Positions 23,536-35,700 of a stretch of 64,000 nt of DNA are shown here, one piece after another (positions within the stretch are counted from its first letter, which is position 1; every line of letters begins with the position of its first letter). The stretch is taken from assembly GCA_032207245.1 (NCBI GenBank), contig CM063502.1, positions 138,132,498-138,196,497 on the forward strand. The letters are read 5' to 3'. The translations under genes and the position numbers were made by a program. The notes beneath the pieces were generated by a model. That model was not told where the DNA came from. It did not search any database and saw only the letters and a list, made by a program, of their open reading frames with translations. The DNA comes from Pardosa pseudoannulata (Eukaryota > Arthropoda > Arachnida > Araneae > Lycosidae).

Positions 23536-25891
23536 GCAGCATTAAACCAGTGCAATAACTAATTGAAGAAGTGTACCCTCTAGGTTATTTTAAATTTAGG
23601 GAAAGTATAAGAAAAGTATGTAGAAAGATTTACAATATTTACACTGAACATGCTAGGTAGTTTGTTTTCTGATGAGAAATCCACTATTTGCCCACATGAA
23701 ACCATTGACAAAAAGTCCCTCAGGTTAAATATTCAGGAAGCTCTACTATTCCTTGGCACCTGTGCCCCTGTGATGAGGTATTGGAAGTTGATGGATACAT
23801 GCTGTTTATAGAAACTGTTAGAGAAGAAACCAAAATATCTTTGGAGGTTAAGTCCAAATGAAAATTAGTTCAGAGTTTAATTTCTGTTATGGGCATAAAC
23901 TGTGTTTTGGCCATCAAACTGAATGATTTTATAGTAGTCAGTGATATTGCTGTAGCCTAACCTGTTCAATGTTAATAAATATTGTAAATCTGTATTTTTT
24001 CTAACACATTCATTAAATCTAAAATAACCCATTGGATACTAGATTATTTTTTGTGCTGGTTTCATTACATTACACCATAGTATCAACTTTAAGAGGCTGT
24101 GTACAGGATATCTTCCTGTAAATGCTTCTTATGTAATTCTAAGTGTTTTTTGTGTACATGTAGGGGGAAGCACTTATTCTTCTATTTTGAGGGTTTCTTA
24201 AACTTTTCAACAGCCAGTATTTCAAGATATTGTCATAGAGTATCTGCTTGATTTGAATTTGATTATTAAATTTTATACCCATGCATATGAGCACTAAAAA
24301 TCAGTAAGAATATCTTGATTTCATTATTATGGTTTGAAAATAGTTGAAATCTTAATGTCATAAAAAATATATGGTCCTTGTTGAGAAAAGAAATACATGC
24401 CTTGACATATTAAATCTAATGTAGAAAAAAACTATTACACTGTGATGATCAATTTTTTTTCCAAATAAAATTTTCATATCGTAAGTTAAACCATAATAAA
24501 ATATGAACTTAATATTTATTATATTTTAAAAATAACATTCAATTTAGTTTGAGTATTAGTAAAAGTTAATGAAGAGTATTATATAACTGCAAATGCTACA
24601 GGGGTATTTTCTTATTTGTTACTATGCAAGGTAATGAACTAAAAGCTGTTATTCTTTTGACTATAGTGCATTTTATGTGAAGAATTTGTTGCAATGTTCC
24701 ATTTTGAAATAAAAATCTATAGGGTCATATTTTTTATGTGGTTTCCCCCTCCCCTCAGTCTATGGTCTGTTAACATGGCTCAAAATATACATTGTTAAGC
24801 ATATAAGTTTATATATTATAAACAGTATTAACTTACAATATACCTTATTTCATGAAATTCCTTTTTGTATGTTGAAAGATTTATGAGAATTTAGCACTAG
24901 TGTTATACCAACATCTATCGCTCAGTTGTAATATAAGGCATTTAAGATATTTCATAATTCAGTCCTTATTTCTGGTTTATCTAACCAGATTAACTTCTCA
25001 TTTTGATTATTTTATACCAAATTATTCTTCAGTAACATTGTCTATTACTTGATTAATTTTTTTAAAAAGAAATATCAATGTATTTTATTTTTACCATTAT
25101 GTTTGGAAATGTTTAATAATTTTAAAAATAACTCATTTTCACATAACTGCAGTCATAGAACAAACTTTATAGTGAATAAAGTACATTTAAAAATTTAGTA
25201 TTTATATAAAAAGTAAGCAGTTTTTTATATAAAATTTATGAAACTATTAATTCTTCTATAATAGTTTGTCATATTTATTATTTATTTAGTATTACTGTTC
25301 TTCATATGTATTATATGTACTCATATATATATATAATTATATAGACTTATGTGTCTGTAGCTGTCTGAGGTAGAATTCTTTGTTTTTAATCATTTAGTTG
25401 TTTTTAGTTATTTGATCTTGACTTTTTATGAAATCCATTTCTACTATAAAAAATATTTTAAAAGCGCATTTGAAGTTTCAAATGGTTGCTTTTAAACTTT
25501 TATTATTCATTACTGAAACTCTGAATCAGTGATTAATAAAAATGCTTTGAACATCATTAGGTCTGGTGAAAATATTCATAAAATTTGGCCGTTGTAACCT
25601 TCTATGTCAAAATCTGATAACAATTGTACAGTCTTATTGTTACTATTTTCTGAGCATGAAGAATTTTACCTTATTTAGAAATTAAAAAATATATATTTAA
25701 GAGTTCTTAGAGAAAACGTAATATAGAATAGCTAATACTAAAAGTTGGATGCTTTAAAATTTGTAAATCTCTTAATAGCATTGTGTTCATTTTTGTAATT
25801 TCATGCACTTCTTCATAAGCACATCTACAATTTGTTTATTCATAAATTTGAATTTTTTTTCTTGTCTTTTAAAGATAACTTTTTTTTATAG
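23536..25891. other. CNOT9-like intron, nothing firmly recognised
   Basis: The first 400 bases after the hairpins are less AT-rich and look like old repeat or exon-like sequence without a usable frame. The remainder is AT-rich, with (AT)n at about 25323-25340. It ends in a T-rich acceptor tract. Confidence 0.4.
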
Positions 25892-26063
25892 AGCTCGAGA
25901 AGCATTACGCCAGTGTATTCCTGAGCCATTAATTAATGGCACATTTTTTAGTTACTTGGGAGATAAGGATAAAAGTCGAGTTTGGTTAAGTCAGTTAGTA
26001 AGAAGATTAGAACCAGTATCTTCACCAGCTCCAAATGTTGATGAACGTTCTTATGGAATATAA
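25892..26063 (+). CDS. CNOT9: CNOT9/Rcd-1-like protein, last exon with stop
   Basis: Acceptor TTTATAG at 25891. The base A joins AG from the previous exon to give Arg, continuing NPR-AREALRQCIPEPL. The family continues REALRQCLPDxL, then a short variable loop, then WLxQLVxxL; here it is VWLSQLVRRLEP. The C-terminal tail (SSPAPNVDERSYGI) is unlike the vertebrate tail. TAA stop at 26061-26063, about 140 bases before a polyadenylation signal. Confidence 0.95.
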
Positions 26064-26202
26064 TTGTCTTCATAAATTGCTCAAAATATTTTGTATTGCT
26101 TTATTTTTTTTAAAAAGAGACTATTTTTATATCAACACTGACACAACATTGTATTATATGCAGTCCCAGTTAAATGGTGAAAATTGAAGTGTATATAAAA
26201 TT

Positions 26203-26227
26203 AATAAAAGTTTTTAATATAAATAAA
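26203..26227 (+). terminator. Polyadenylation signals of the CNOT9-like gene
   Basis: AATAAA at 26203-26208 and again at 26222-26227, about 140-165 bases after the stop codon, giving a plausible short 3' UTR. Confidence 0.6.
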
Positions 26228-27890
26228 GAGTAATTATACCTTAAGAAAAATAATGCTTTGCCTTTAGTAGTTAATTTTTAAGTATATTTATAGTACTTAT
26301 TTAGCTTTTGGTTTTAATATATTTTTGAGTAAAAAAGATTTTATCAAAAAGTAACTTGTTTCTGAAAATCAAGTGTGTGTGTATATATATATATATTAGT
26401 ATGGTATTTCTGCTATTCATATATTATAACGGTAAACAGTGAGCAGTGAGAAACATTCAGTATATGCATACTCTGATGCACCAAGGGTACAAAAAGGTCT
26501 TAATAGCCTTAAAGTTTGAGGACTCAGGAGTGGGTGGAATGTACATATTGCAGATTTGTAGCAAGTATTAAGTCTTTAAGGTAATTGAAGTCAATGTAAT
26601 AAATAAGTTGACTAAATTTGTTATAAATTCTGATCTGTCTCCATATTTTAGGAACTTCTGTAAATTTTTATAAATATAATAGATTGATTGATTTTTAATG
26701 TCTTTTCTAGCAGCATAAAAGCAGAGTTAATATAACGGCTGTTACTCAAGTCTTTAGAATTCACTAATCTACAAAATCAACAAAATTGGTGAGAAAAAAC
26801 ACTGCATGCTAGGTGCATCTATACTCGATTTAGTTAGATAAAAAGAATCGCGATTTACCCAAAAATTCAAAACAGTCAAACAGTTGACCATTTCTGCATG
26901 AATGAAAATATCAAAGTTGTCAAAATAGCAAGGGTATCCTATTCTGATGGGATACTATTCAATATTATCAAAATTTATTTGGAATGTATGATTTAAAAAA
27001 ATATTTAATTCATTATATTTACTAGCTCACTGGTTTCTTCAGAACAGGACATTTTCTAAAAATTTTAAGTTATTGGGATTATTTAGAATACAGGTCAAAT
27101 AAATGTGTTCTTGCCTTTAATTTTGAAATAAAATTAATAAGAAAATTGGGGAATCATTTTTTTATCCAATATATCATATTGAGAGCACCAGTTATTGCAA
27201 CAAAACGTTATATTAGATCAGGTTGTCAGTTGCCAAACAAATGTCACAAATAACTACAAAAATTAACAATCCTTGGTTTGTAATTTTGCGAAAACCAAGG
27301 CAACACCAAAATGAAATATTTAATTCTTGCAACTATACCATAATATGACATTATGGATGGTTTCATTCAGATCCCAAAATTTTGTTTTCATAGAAAACTT
27401 AATTGTATTTAGTTGAAAAGAATTAACATTCAGGGTTGTTTTTAATTAACTTCTAATTCTAAAAATATGAAACTTAGATATACAATCTCACAATTAGACC
27501 TGTCTTAAAGTTAAATTCCAATTCATAAAGGTATTTGGGAAAAATCTTTAATAATTTATCATAAACAGCTAATTAAATTCTTGCTCATAAATTTGGCCTA
27601 GAAAATTAACATTTTTAGTTGTTTTTAATATCTGTTAATTTTGTCCCTACGAAATTGACTTCCTGTGAATGGTGTGAAATATTAGATCGCGGTAAAACAA
27701 TATTTTTCATTCTTTTGGTCTTTTGTTAATGAACTGCGAATTTTGTGAATCCATGGATACCTAAGACGACCTTTAACTCTTTTATTTCCCGTTTTTAAGG
27801 AATTCAAGTCAGACACAGACATATTTTAATGTGTTAGGAATTAAAATCCACGACTCGTTTTTCGCATTTGTGCAGCATTCCTTATATCTA
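26228..27890. other. Intergenic DNA, mostly unrecognised
   Basis: AT-rich with a short TG/TA microsatellite at about 26374-26397 and a small hairpin (CCTTGGTTT...AAACCAAGG, 27272-27301). One short match to ARMC5 coding sequence is listed separately. Confidence 0.45.
27704..27732 (+). repeat. 29-nt exact match to ARMC5-like coding sequence
   Basis: Identical base for base, same orientation on the plus strand, to 33375-33403 inside the ARMC5-like ORF (the codons for TKDQKNEK). Similarity extends left about ten bases with three mismatches, then stops. It does not carry splice sites and is not an exon. Confidence 0.8.
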
Positions 27891-28669
27891 CATGGTTTCT
27901 GCGCACCTGGAAAGTCATGGAAAATCATGGATTTAGACAATGGATTAATTTTGTCATGGAAAGTCATGATTTTTCAAGTAAAATGAGTAAAAGTCATGGA
28001 TCCGCTAAACTACTGATTTAAAAAAAAATGCATTGACTTGTTTAATTCTATTTTTACTTGTCATTTGGCTGAAGTTTCTGAGTTTGGTATTTATGTATTA
28101 TCCTATTGACCCTATTGCTAATTAAAATTTGTTCACCAAGAAAACTCAAAGCAAGAAAGCTTCATGGGTGGATAAATGTATATTATTCTGGTCTTTTCTT
28201 AAATTGTAGATTAAAATTTTATTAATATAATATTCATTATTTTTTAATAAAAATTAGTTACTTATATTTTGTGCAAAAATCTTATCTCTAGGGATATTTT
28301 ATATAAACATTATAGGGTTATATTTGGCTATTATTCATGGTCAACTGGATAATACCAAAGTACCCTGAATTCAAATTTGAAACATTTTGATTGAAAAATT
28401 GCTACATTATTAAACTTAGGTATGTAGATACAATAATTTATTTTATTTATGTGAGTTTATTAACACTTATAAAGTAAGTTTATAGTTTTTTTATGATGAA
28501 ATTCCTGTAATTTCTCTAAAAACATATATTTTATTTGTATGTACATCAGAAGTTTTATTCATATATACTTTAACGAAAGCTTTTTAAAGTCATGGAAAAT
28601 GATCTGCTAAATCAGGGAAAGTCATGAAAAGTCATGGATTTGAAAAATTTTATTTTGGCAGATACCCTG
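27891..28669. mobile_element. Second element with GTCATGGAAA-type ends
   Basis: Starts CATGGTTTCTGCGCACCTGG followed by repeated AAGTCATGG motifs. It ends with GTCATGAAAAGTCATGG and GGCAGATACCCTG, the inverse of the CAGGGT start seen in the 6009 element. Internally AT-rich, no coding capacity. It abuts the left LTR of the next element, so its right edge may have been cut by, or coincide with, that insertion. Confidence 0.55.
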
Positions 28670-29204
28670 TATCTAGAAACCGACCCCATTGACCCTCCAC
28701 TCAGCGTTCCTTTGTGGAGTAGGAGTCAGCCACCTATAGAGCTGATAAGTTTTTGGGTGGGTCGCTCTTTTGCAAGCTGTGAAAGGATTCCTTTTTCTGA
28801 AGGGATCAAGTTTCCAGAAGTAAAAAGCCGAAGAAAATGGGTAACTGCTAATGCTTCAGTCAGAGGGAGTTCACTGAGAGCCTGCAACCTGACATCTCTC
28901 GTTTGAGGGAGGCCTTCTCACTTACGGAGCAAGAAGACACAACGTCAGCTTTTTATGTGTGGATCCCACTCGTCTGCCTGATCATGGTTGCAGTAAAATC
29001 AGGCTCCGGGACACGAAATATGATTTTGTCCTATCTTAATTTTATAATAGTGTGAATAAATTATTTGTGTTATCCATTAAGTTTCGGAAGTAATTTAATA
29101 CTACCCGGAGACAACTGAACATATTTGCCCAGTTAAGTAGGCGGACATGTCACACGCTTGTTTTGTACAACGTCCCATGAAGCCACCTATATGTGTGTAT
29201 AACA
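28668..29204 (+). repeat. Left LTR
   Basis: Homologous to about 31936-32494 through GATAAGTTTTTGG, GTCGCTCTTTTG, GGATCAAGTTTCCAGAAG, TTACGGAGCAAGAAGAC, ATTAAGTTTCGGAAGTAATTT and TGTGTATAACA. AATAAA at about 29055 may be its polyadenylation signal. The 5' boundary is uncertain because the two LTRs diverge there. Confidence 0.8.
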
Positions 29205-29206
29205 TC

Positions 29207-29226
29207 TTGGTGTCAGGTATAGGAGT
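29207..29226 (+). other. Possible primer-binding site
   Basis: TTGGTGTCAGGTATAGGAG follows the left LTR by two or three bases, the position and TGG start expected for a tRNA primer site. The priming tRNA was not identified. Confidence 0.45.
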
Positions 29227-29798
29227 TAACGGGATGCGTTAAGGGTTATTTCCGAAGTCGAAAACAACGGTCTGGAGAAAATTGAACGAGTTGTCGAGAA
29301 GTGCTAAGAGTCATCTGCTCAGATGTACCCCGGGAATAGAAGATAAGCAATCCCACTGTAGAGATGGTGTGGAAATTCCAGAGGTATTACGGACGCAAGA
29401 CGGCGTGCCATTCGTCATAGGGGTTGAGATGATCTCCATGAAAGGTGGGCGCATGGGCTGTACTTGTTATTCCCTTTTCTCATGGTTAATTTAATTCGGT
29501 GCAAATGGACACCCGCGAATTGGATGTTTTGTTCTGTATAGACTTCGCTTGTCTATTTTTTTGGTGTTTATCGTTGCTCAGTTTATTATTTTGATGTGGT
29601 GCATGTATTTAATATTAAACTTGTATCTAAATTTCTGTTCTCTTCACTATTTTGGTTTCTTTGATTAATATTGTTAATTCTGTCATAGAAGGTAATTTCT
29701 GATTTGTTTTTAGTATATTTACTCATTTTGTAGGTTTGAGATATTTCCGGGTAGCTGCTGAAATTTGCGGAATTAATTGGCTTTAGTAAAATGGCTTT

Positions 29799-30240
29799 TT
29801 AATTCGGAGCAAATAAGGCAGATCTTGTACAATTGGCGCTAGACATGGGAAGGAAGTTTCCGGAGAGGTGAGCAAAATACGGCTCAAAAATCAAGGACAA
29901 GGAAAAAGCTAAAGCATTTCTCAAAGTAATCGTAGGCGAGAGGGAACAGGACAAGCTGAGGAGACGAGAAGAGGAGCAGAAAATGAGAACTCTGGAATTG
30001 GCAGCTTTACTCTTAAAGACAGAAATCTCGAAGGCTGAGAACGATAATTTCGAAGAGAAATTGAGGGCTTCGGTCAGAGATATCTGTTGGACGACGCTGG
30101 ACCAAATCCCGTTAAAATAACCGATGAGGATTTGTGTGAAGAGGTCCGGTTTCAATTGAGCCTTCTCAACTGGGAAAAACTTTAAGGGGTGGGTTAGCAG
30201 GTGATAAAGGAGAATTGGAGCTCTCGAGTCAAACCAAGGA
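29799..30240 (+). pseudogene. gag-like remnant
   Basis: The plus strand reads FGANKADLVQLALDMGRKFPER, a stop, then KYGSKIKDKEKAKAFLKVIVGEREQDKLRRREEEQKMRTLEL and a further charged helix to about 30110. This pattern (short N-terminal helix, DMG segment, long E/K/R-rich coiled coil) is typical of gag from arthropod Gypsy-type elements. A TGA after PER breaks it. A 149-codon frame on the opposite strand is a shadow. Confidence 0.6.
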
Positions 30241-30249
30241 AAAACCAAC

Positions 30250-30560
30250 AGGATAGGATTTTTTCTCAGTTAAAAGGGGATGGTGAAACGGTTTGCTCGA
30301 AGACTCACCCCGGTACGAGCGAGACAACACGTTGAAGGGGTATTAATAGGGATTTTCCTTAGGAGGAGGGGGCAGCGAAATGATTTGTCAGAGATCTCAC
30401 CCCGGCACGATTGAGGGGAGGCAGGAACCTGATATACGGGTTAAGCGGAGGAAGAGCCGAATAGGGATTTTTCTCGGGTAAAGGGGGACGGCAAAACAGC
30501 CAATCCGAAGGCTCACTCCTGCAGGAGCGAGGTTACCCCTAAGAATTTTTCGGAGGCGAC
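30250..30560 (+). repeat. Three imperfect GC-rich tandem units
   Basis: Units of about 95-115 bp share GGATTTTTCT, an A/G-rich GGGGA..G block, CTCACYCCGG and ACGAGCGAG. They start near 30255, 30349 and 30463. Base composition is far from the AT-rich surroundings. They occupy the place where pol would be expected. Confidence 0.7.
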
Positions 30561-30733
30561 GGGGTTGTTAGGTACTAGTCTATCCCTAACTAGTGTGCTA
30601 AGAGTTGCTCCGATAGGGGAAAAAAATCTAGGCTAGCACTCCGAGGGAGAGGAGGTACGCGTAGTTTGCCGGGAGGGGGAGAAAACTGAAAAAACCAAAG
30701 GGCGGATCGAGAACTCACTGTGTCAGAATTGGT

Positions 30734-32087
30734 TTTGAGGAGCAGGAAGCGAACAAAATTTTGAGGAAATGAGAATTCTTATTTCGGGAAGGTTCCACGT
30801 ATCCTAAATTCCAGGGAGCCAAATTCAAGGTGAAGGTGAATTTTTCATCTCCTATAAGCCAGGTGCACAACATCTTGAGGCAAAACATGTCTGGGTTGAT
30901 AAACGAAACATTAATTTTTGGTATTTAATTGTTAAATTTATTTTTTTATATGTGTGCTTCCTCACCAAATTCATTAAATGTTTTTTTTTCTTTGTGTTTG
31001 CATAGTGTATTGTAATTTGTAAAAATGTTCAGATTTTTTTTTATGTGCATGTATATATTTAGGTTTAAGTTTGCATTTTGTTCGATACTTTTTTGCAGCT
31101 TCTCATGAGAAGGGTGGGAGGTCCAGTTTTTGTTCTGTTGCCACCGTTTTCGTCATGGGTAATGTTGAAAGCAGCCCCCTTTTAAGCGCTAATTTCAGGC
31201 CAGGGGGGGCATGTAAGGAATTTAGACCCACTATCTGTTTCGCAGCTGTGCTTCCTTCCATATATCTGGCAGCTGACCCTATTGAACCCTCCACCTGGCA
31301 TTCTTTTTGGAGGGAAAGGAGCCGGTCGGCTATGGGGTTGATAAGTTTTTGGATGTGTCGCTCTTTTGTAAGGCGGCAGATAATCTAAAAGGATTCCTTT
31401 CCCGGAAGGGTTTGAGGAGCAGGAAGCGAACAAAATTTTGAGGAAATGAGAATTCTTATTTCGGGAAGGTTCCACGTATCCTAAATTCCAGGGAGCCAAA
31501 TTCAAGGTGAAGGTGAATTTTTCATCTCCTATAAGCCAGGTGCACAACATCTTGAGGCAAAACATGTCTGGGTTGATAAACGAAACATTAATTTTTGGTA
31601 TTTAATTGTTAAATTTATTTTTTTATATGTGTGCTTCCTCACCAAATTCATTAAATGTTTTTTTTTCTTTGTGTTTGCATAGTGTATTGTAATTTGTAAA
31701 AATGTTCAGATTTTTTTTTATGTGCATGTATATATTTAGGTTTAAGTTTGCATTTTGTTCGATACTTTTTTGCAGCTTCTCATGAGAAGGGTGGGAGGTC
31801 CAGTTTTTGTTCTGTTGCCACCGTTTTCGTCATGGGTAATGTTGAAAGCAGCCCCCTTTTAAGCGCTAATTTCAGGCCAGGGGGGGCATGTAAGGAATTT
31901 AGACCCACTATCTGTTTCGCAGCTGTGCTTCCTTCCATATATCTGGCAGCTGACCCTATTGAACCCTCCACCTGGCATTCTTTTTGGAGGGAAAGGAGCC
32001 GGTCGGCTATGGGGTTGATAAGTTTTTGGATGTGTCGCTCTTTTGTAAGGCGGCAGATAATCTAAAAGGATTCCTTTCCCGGAAGGG
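30734..32087. repeat. Perfect tandem duplication, 2 x 677 bp
   Basis: 30734-31410 and 31411-32087 appear identical; the 105-codon frames at 31071-31388 and 31748-32065 are the same residue for residue. The unit covers the 3' internal region, a purine-rich GAGAAGGGTGGGAGG tract, and the first 150 bases of the LTR. The first unit therefore ends inside an aborted LTR and jumps back. The 105-codon frame has no recognisable domain and I do not call it a gene. Confidence 0.9.
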
Positions 32088-32494
32088 ATCAAGTTTCCAG
32101 AAGCTGACCACAGAAGAAAAAGATCAAGGGGTATCTGCCGGCAGTTCAGTCAGAGGGTGACCACTGAGAAGCTGCGATCAGAACACATCTCTTGTTGGAG
32201 GAAACTTTCTAGCTTACGGAGCAAGAAGACGCAACCCGAGTCTTTTTATGTTTGGATCCCGCTCGTCCGCCTAATCATGTTACAGTTAAATCAGACTCCG
32301 GGACACTAAATATGATCTTGTCCTACCTGTAATTTTATAATATTTTCAATAAATTTTGTGTAGTCCATTAAGTTTCGGAAGTAATTTTATGCATGAGAGA
32401 CAACCAAACATACCTGTCCAGTTAATTACATTGTAGAAAACAAGATTGTTTCCTACAGTTCCTCATGTCACCACCTATGTGTGTGTGTATAACA
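31936..32494 (+). repeat. Right LTR
   Basis: Counterpart of 28668-29204, complete through TGTGTGTATAACA. A partial extra copy of its 5' part lies at about 31259-31410 because of the 677-bp duplication. Confidence 0.8.
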
Positions 32495-32757
32495 TTAAGC
32501 AAGATGACAACATAAAAAGAAAACTGATATCTTTTATGCAAGTTCTTTTATAAAAAAAAAAAAAAAGCATGAACAAATAAATCTTACAGGAAAGCTGGAA
32601 TGATTTTAAATGTATAGTCAGTTTAAAAGGAGAAGTAAAGTATCTAATTATACATATAATTCTTTTCAAATAACTGTTACACATCTAAAATACAATATAA
32701 AACAGTTATAAGATTAAATTGATTGATTGATTCAACTTATGGAAAACACATTACATT

Positions 32758-32763
32758 TTTTAT
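32758..32763 (-). terminator. Polyadenylation signal of the ARMC5-like gene
   Basis: AATAAA on the minus strand about 22 bases after the stop codon. The 3' UTR would be very short if it is used; other signals may exist further on. Confidence 0.45.
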
Positions 32764-32785
32764 TACAAACATGTGCTACACGATT

Positions 32786-35700
32786 TTAAAATAAATTTCT
32801 TGTTAAATTTTCAACATCACCGATGAAATTTAAATTTGATTCCAAATTAATAAGCTCATTAAAACAATTCCACAATGTGTCCTTCTGGGATGTATTCATC
32901 CTCAATGCAAAATCTAGAGTTCTTTTGGTCAGTGCTGGAGAGTTGTGAATTTTTGAGTGTCTATAAATACTTGAAACAGTAGATGGAACTAAACGGTGAC
33001 ATAATCTATCTTCTACATAAGCCTTAATATCCTGTAACAACAACATATCACAATCAGAAAGAAGTTCAAGTAACACAGAAAATGGTATCCTTTTAATATA
33101 AGGACAACACATGTCAGAACCACATCCATGCAAGAAATGGAATATTGCAGATAAATTTTCTGCTGACATATTAGGAAGAGAAACCATTTCAGTATTTGTT
33201 TCCAGAAAGTGACCACTCAGCAGAGCAGAAAAATACTCAGAATTTTTACAAATTTTGTCTCGATTGGCAAGAATTTTAGCTCCATTGCGAACAGAAAAAG
33301 TGACATTAAGGAAGGATTCTTTATAAGAACATTTTGAAGATACTTTCATATTACAGGTCCCTAAAAAGCAACACTTTTCATTCTTTTGGTCTTTTGTTAA
33401 TGATTGATATATTTCACATAAAGAAGCAACAGCACTTCTTTGAAAGGTGGTATTATTGTCAAATAAAAAGTTAAGCAACAAGGCTAAGCCATTAGCTTTA
33501 AAAAGAAGTCTATATAATGCTGACTTTTCAGTGATAAGTTTAGAAGTTGCACAAAGTGCATAAAATTTCCCTTGCTTCTTAGAGGTTACAAAAATATGTG
33601 ATAATGTACCTATGCCATAATCTGATTCAGCTTCTTGTCGGCCGGTATTTATAAGTTCATTATATGCTAATTTAACTTCAGAATGATGAGCACATGAGTA
33701 ATTTAAAGTCATCTTATTTTCAAGTTCTAAGACAAATCCATTGAGTATAAGTTTTTGAAAACAATGTCGATTTTTCATTAAATTTATGAGGATCTTTATA
33801 GTTTTAGGACTAGGTTTATGAACAAAACACAGATAATCAATAAGAACAGAAAAACAAAATTTATCAGCTATCTGAGAATTTCCATCAGTTTTCAAATGGA
33901 ATGATAAATACCATATAAAAAGCAAGATATAATGATCAATTCTATGTATTTCAGTGCCCTCAATCAGCTGCTTAGATACCAATAGCTGTTTATCAATACA
34001 AATGTCTTCAGAATTATCATGAGAACCTTTCCCCATGCTAGATGTTTCTGACTTATTCACAGAAGACTCAGTATTCAGTTTCTTTTTTGGACTATAAAAT
34101 TCTGAATCAAGACTAGTTGTTTTATTGCTATTATTTCCAGAAGAACTTTTCATCACACTTGATGTTTCAGACTGATTCTCAGAAGACTCAATCTTCAGTT
34201 TCTTTCTGGGATTATGGAATTCTGACTCAAGACTAGTTTCATTATCATTATATTCACTCTCTAATTCAGGCACCTGATTAATCTGATCATGTAATTGTGT
34301 TGTAGATGGTATAATATCATCAATAAAAGTTTCAGATGGTCGTCCTACATCATCTGTTTTATCAATATTTAAGGAAAATGTGCTTTTTGTAGGTGATACA
34401 AGAAAATCTGATACATCATCACTTTCTACTCTTGATACAGTGTCTTTTTCTGGAGTAGGAGAATTTGAATGTGCAGATACAACAGGAGACCAACACGTAA
34501 CATATTTGGGTAAATTTTCTTCTTCTTCTAGAGAAACTGGAGACCATACACCAGAAGATGGTGAGCCCAAATATTGATCACAATTGTAATCTGGTGATGT
34601 AGAAGGTTTCTGTACAGGACTGCAAGAACCAGAGTAATCACTTGTGATTGAACTGTAACTATATAAAGATCGGTCCCACTTAGTAACATTTCTTGGAGAA
34701 ATGTCTTGCATCTTTTCTATATTCTTGTATTTTGTACTAGTGATTTCAGTATCAGTCTTTACATTATATTTAGGATGCATATTACTAGATATGTCTAATT
34801 GACATTCTGAGTTTAATTCTTCTATTGCTGCATCTGTATCCATTTGGGTCTGAAATAAATATTCGCATGAGAGAAATGAACAATTTGGGTTATTTACAGT
34901 AGCTCTGCATTTATGTTTTTCAAGGAAATTTTCTAAAACCTTAGTAAGAATTTGTAGTATATCTAGACTTAACAAAATGCCTGATACTTTATGTTCATAA
35001 GCAAGAGGAATAAGAGATGTAATTACCTGTATATGAATATCTTGATATATTTGGTTCTGTAGAAGTACTAATAATGCTTTTAAACCAACAGCTCTATCAG
35101 TTCCATTGTTACTCCACATGTGTATATGATCTAAACAGCTACATAGAGCTAATGCTGCTAATTTATTCATTTCACGGGATTCACAAGAAGACAAGACTTC
35201 TGTAAATAACTTTACAGCTCCCACTTTAATAAGGCTTGATCTTACTTCTTCCTGAGATGATAGATTTTTTAAAGAAATCAATGCATGATTTCGAACTGAT
35301 TTCTCATTATGAGAATACAATTCAACTAAAACTTTAAAAAACTCCAATTCTAGAAGTTGTCGTGCACATGAAAGACTACAATTTTGGGTTAAATTGGCAA
35401 TAGCTTTAATACTACATATCAGCAGCTGAACATTAGAGGAATGTAGCAACTTTGCTATACATACAATACCATTTTCTTGAGTTATTATTTCTCTGGTTTT
35501 TGAACTTTTGCCTAAGATCATTAATGTACGTACTGCAGTCTGTTGACAATTAACATTATTTGTTTCTGACAAAAAATTGATAATATTAGAAACTGGCTTC
35601 ATAAGATGTACAGCTTTAAATCCAACTTCAAATTTTGCCATATTACCTAAGGCACGGCAAGCTCTGTTTTGAATGTCATCACTAACAAAACTTTTCATTA

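Larger units (their letters stand above)
28668..32494 (+). mobile_element. Non-autonomous Gypsy-like LTR retrotransposon
   Basis: Two LTRs of about 540-560 bp (28668-29204 and about 31936-32494) flank about 2.7 kb that carries a gag-like remnant, GC-rich repeats and a tandem duplication, but no protease, RT, RNase H or integrase. The LTRs differ at many positions, so the insertion is old. Target duplications could not be matched. Gypsy affinity is inferred from the gag style. It lies between the CNOT9-like and ARMC5-like genes, about 290 bases from the ARMC5 stop. Confidence 0.75.

Noticed and set aside
29799..30248. 149-codon minus-strand protein
   Set aside because: Shadow of the plus-strand gag-like coiled coil.
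31071..31388. 105-codon gene (duplicated at 31748)
   Set aside because: No recognisable domain, lies in the LTR element's 3' internal region and runs into the LTR; identical copies reflect the 677-bp duplication, not coding conservation.
32475..32684. Minus-strand 69-codon frame between the LTR and ARMC5
   Set aside because: AT-rich frame overlapping the LTR end; no domain.
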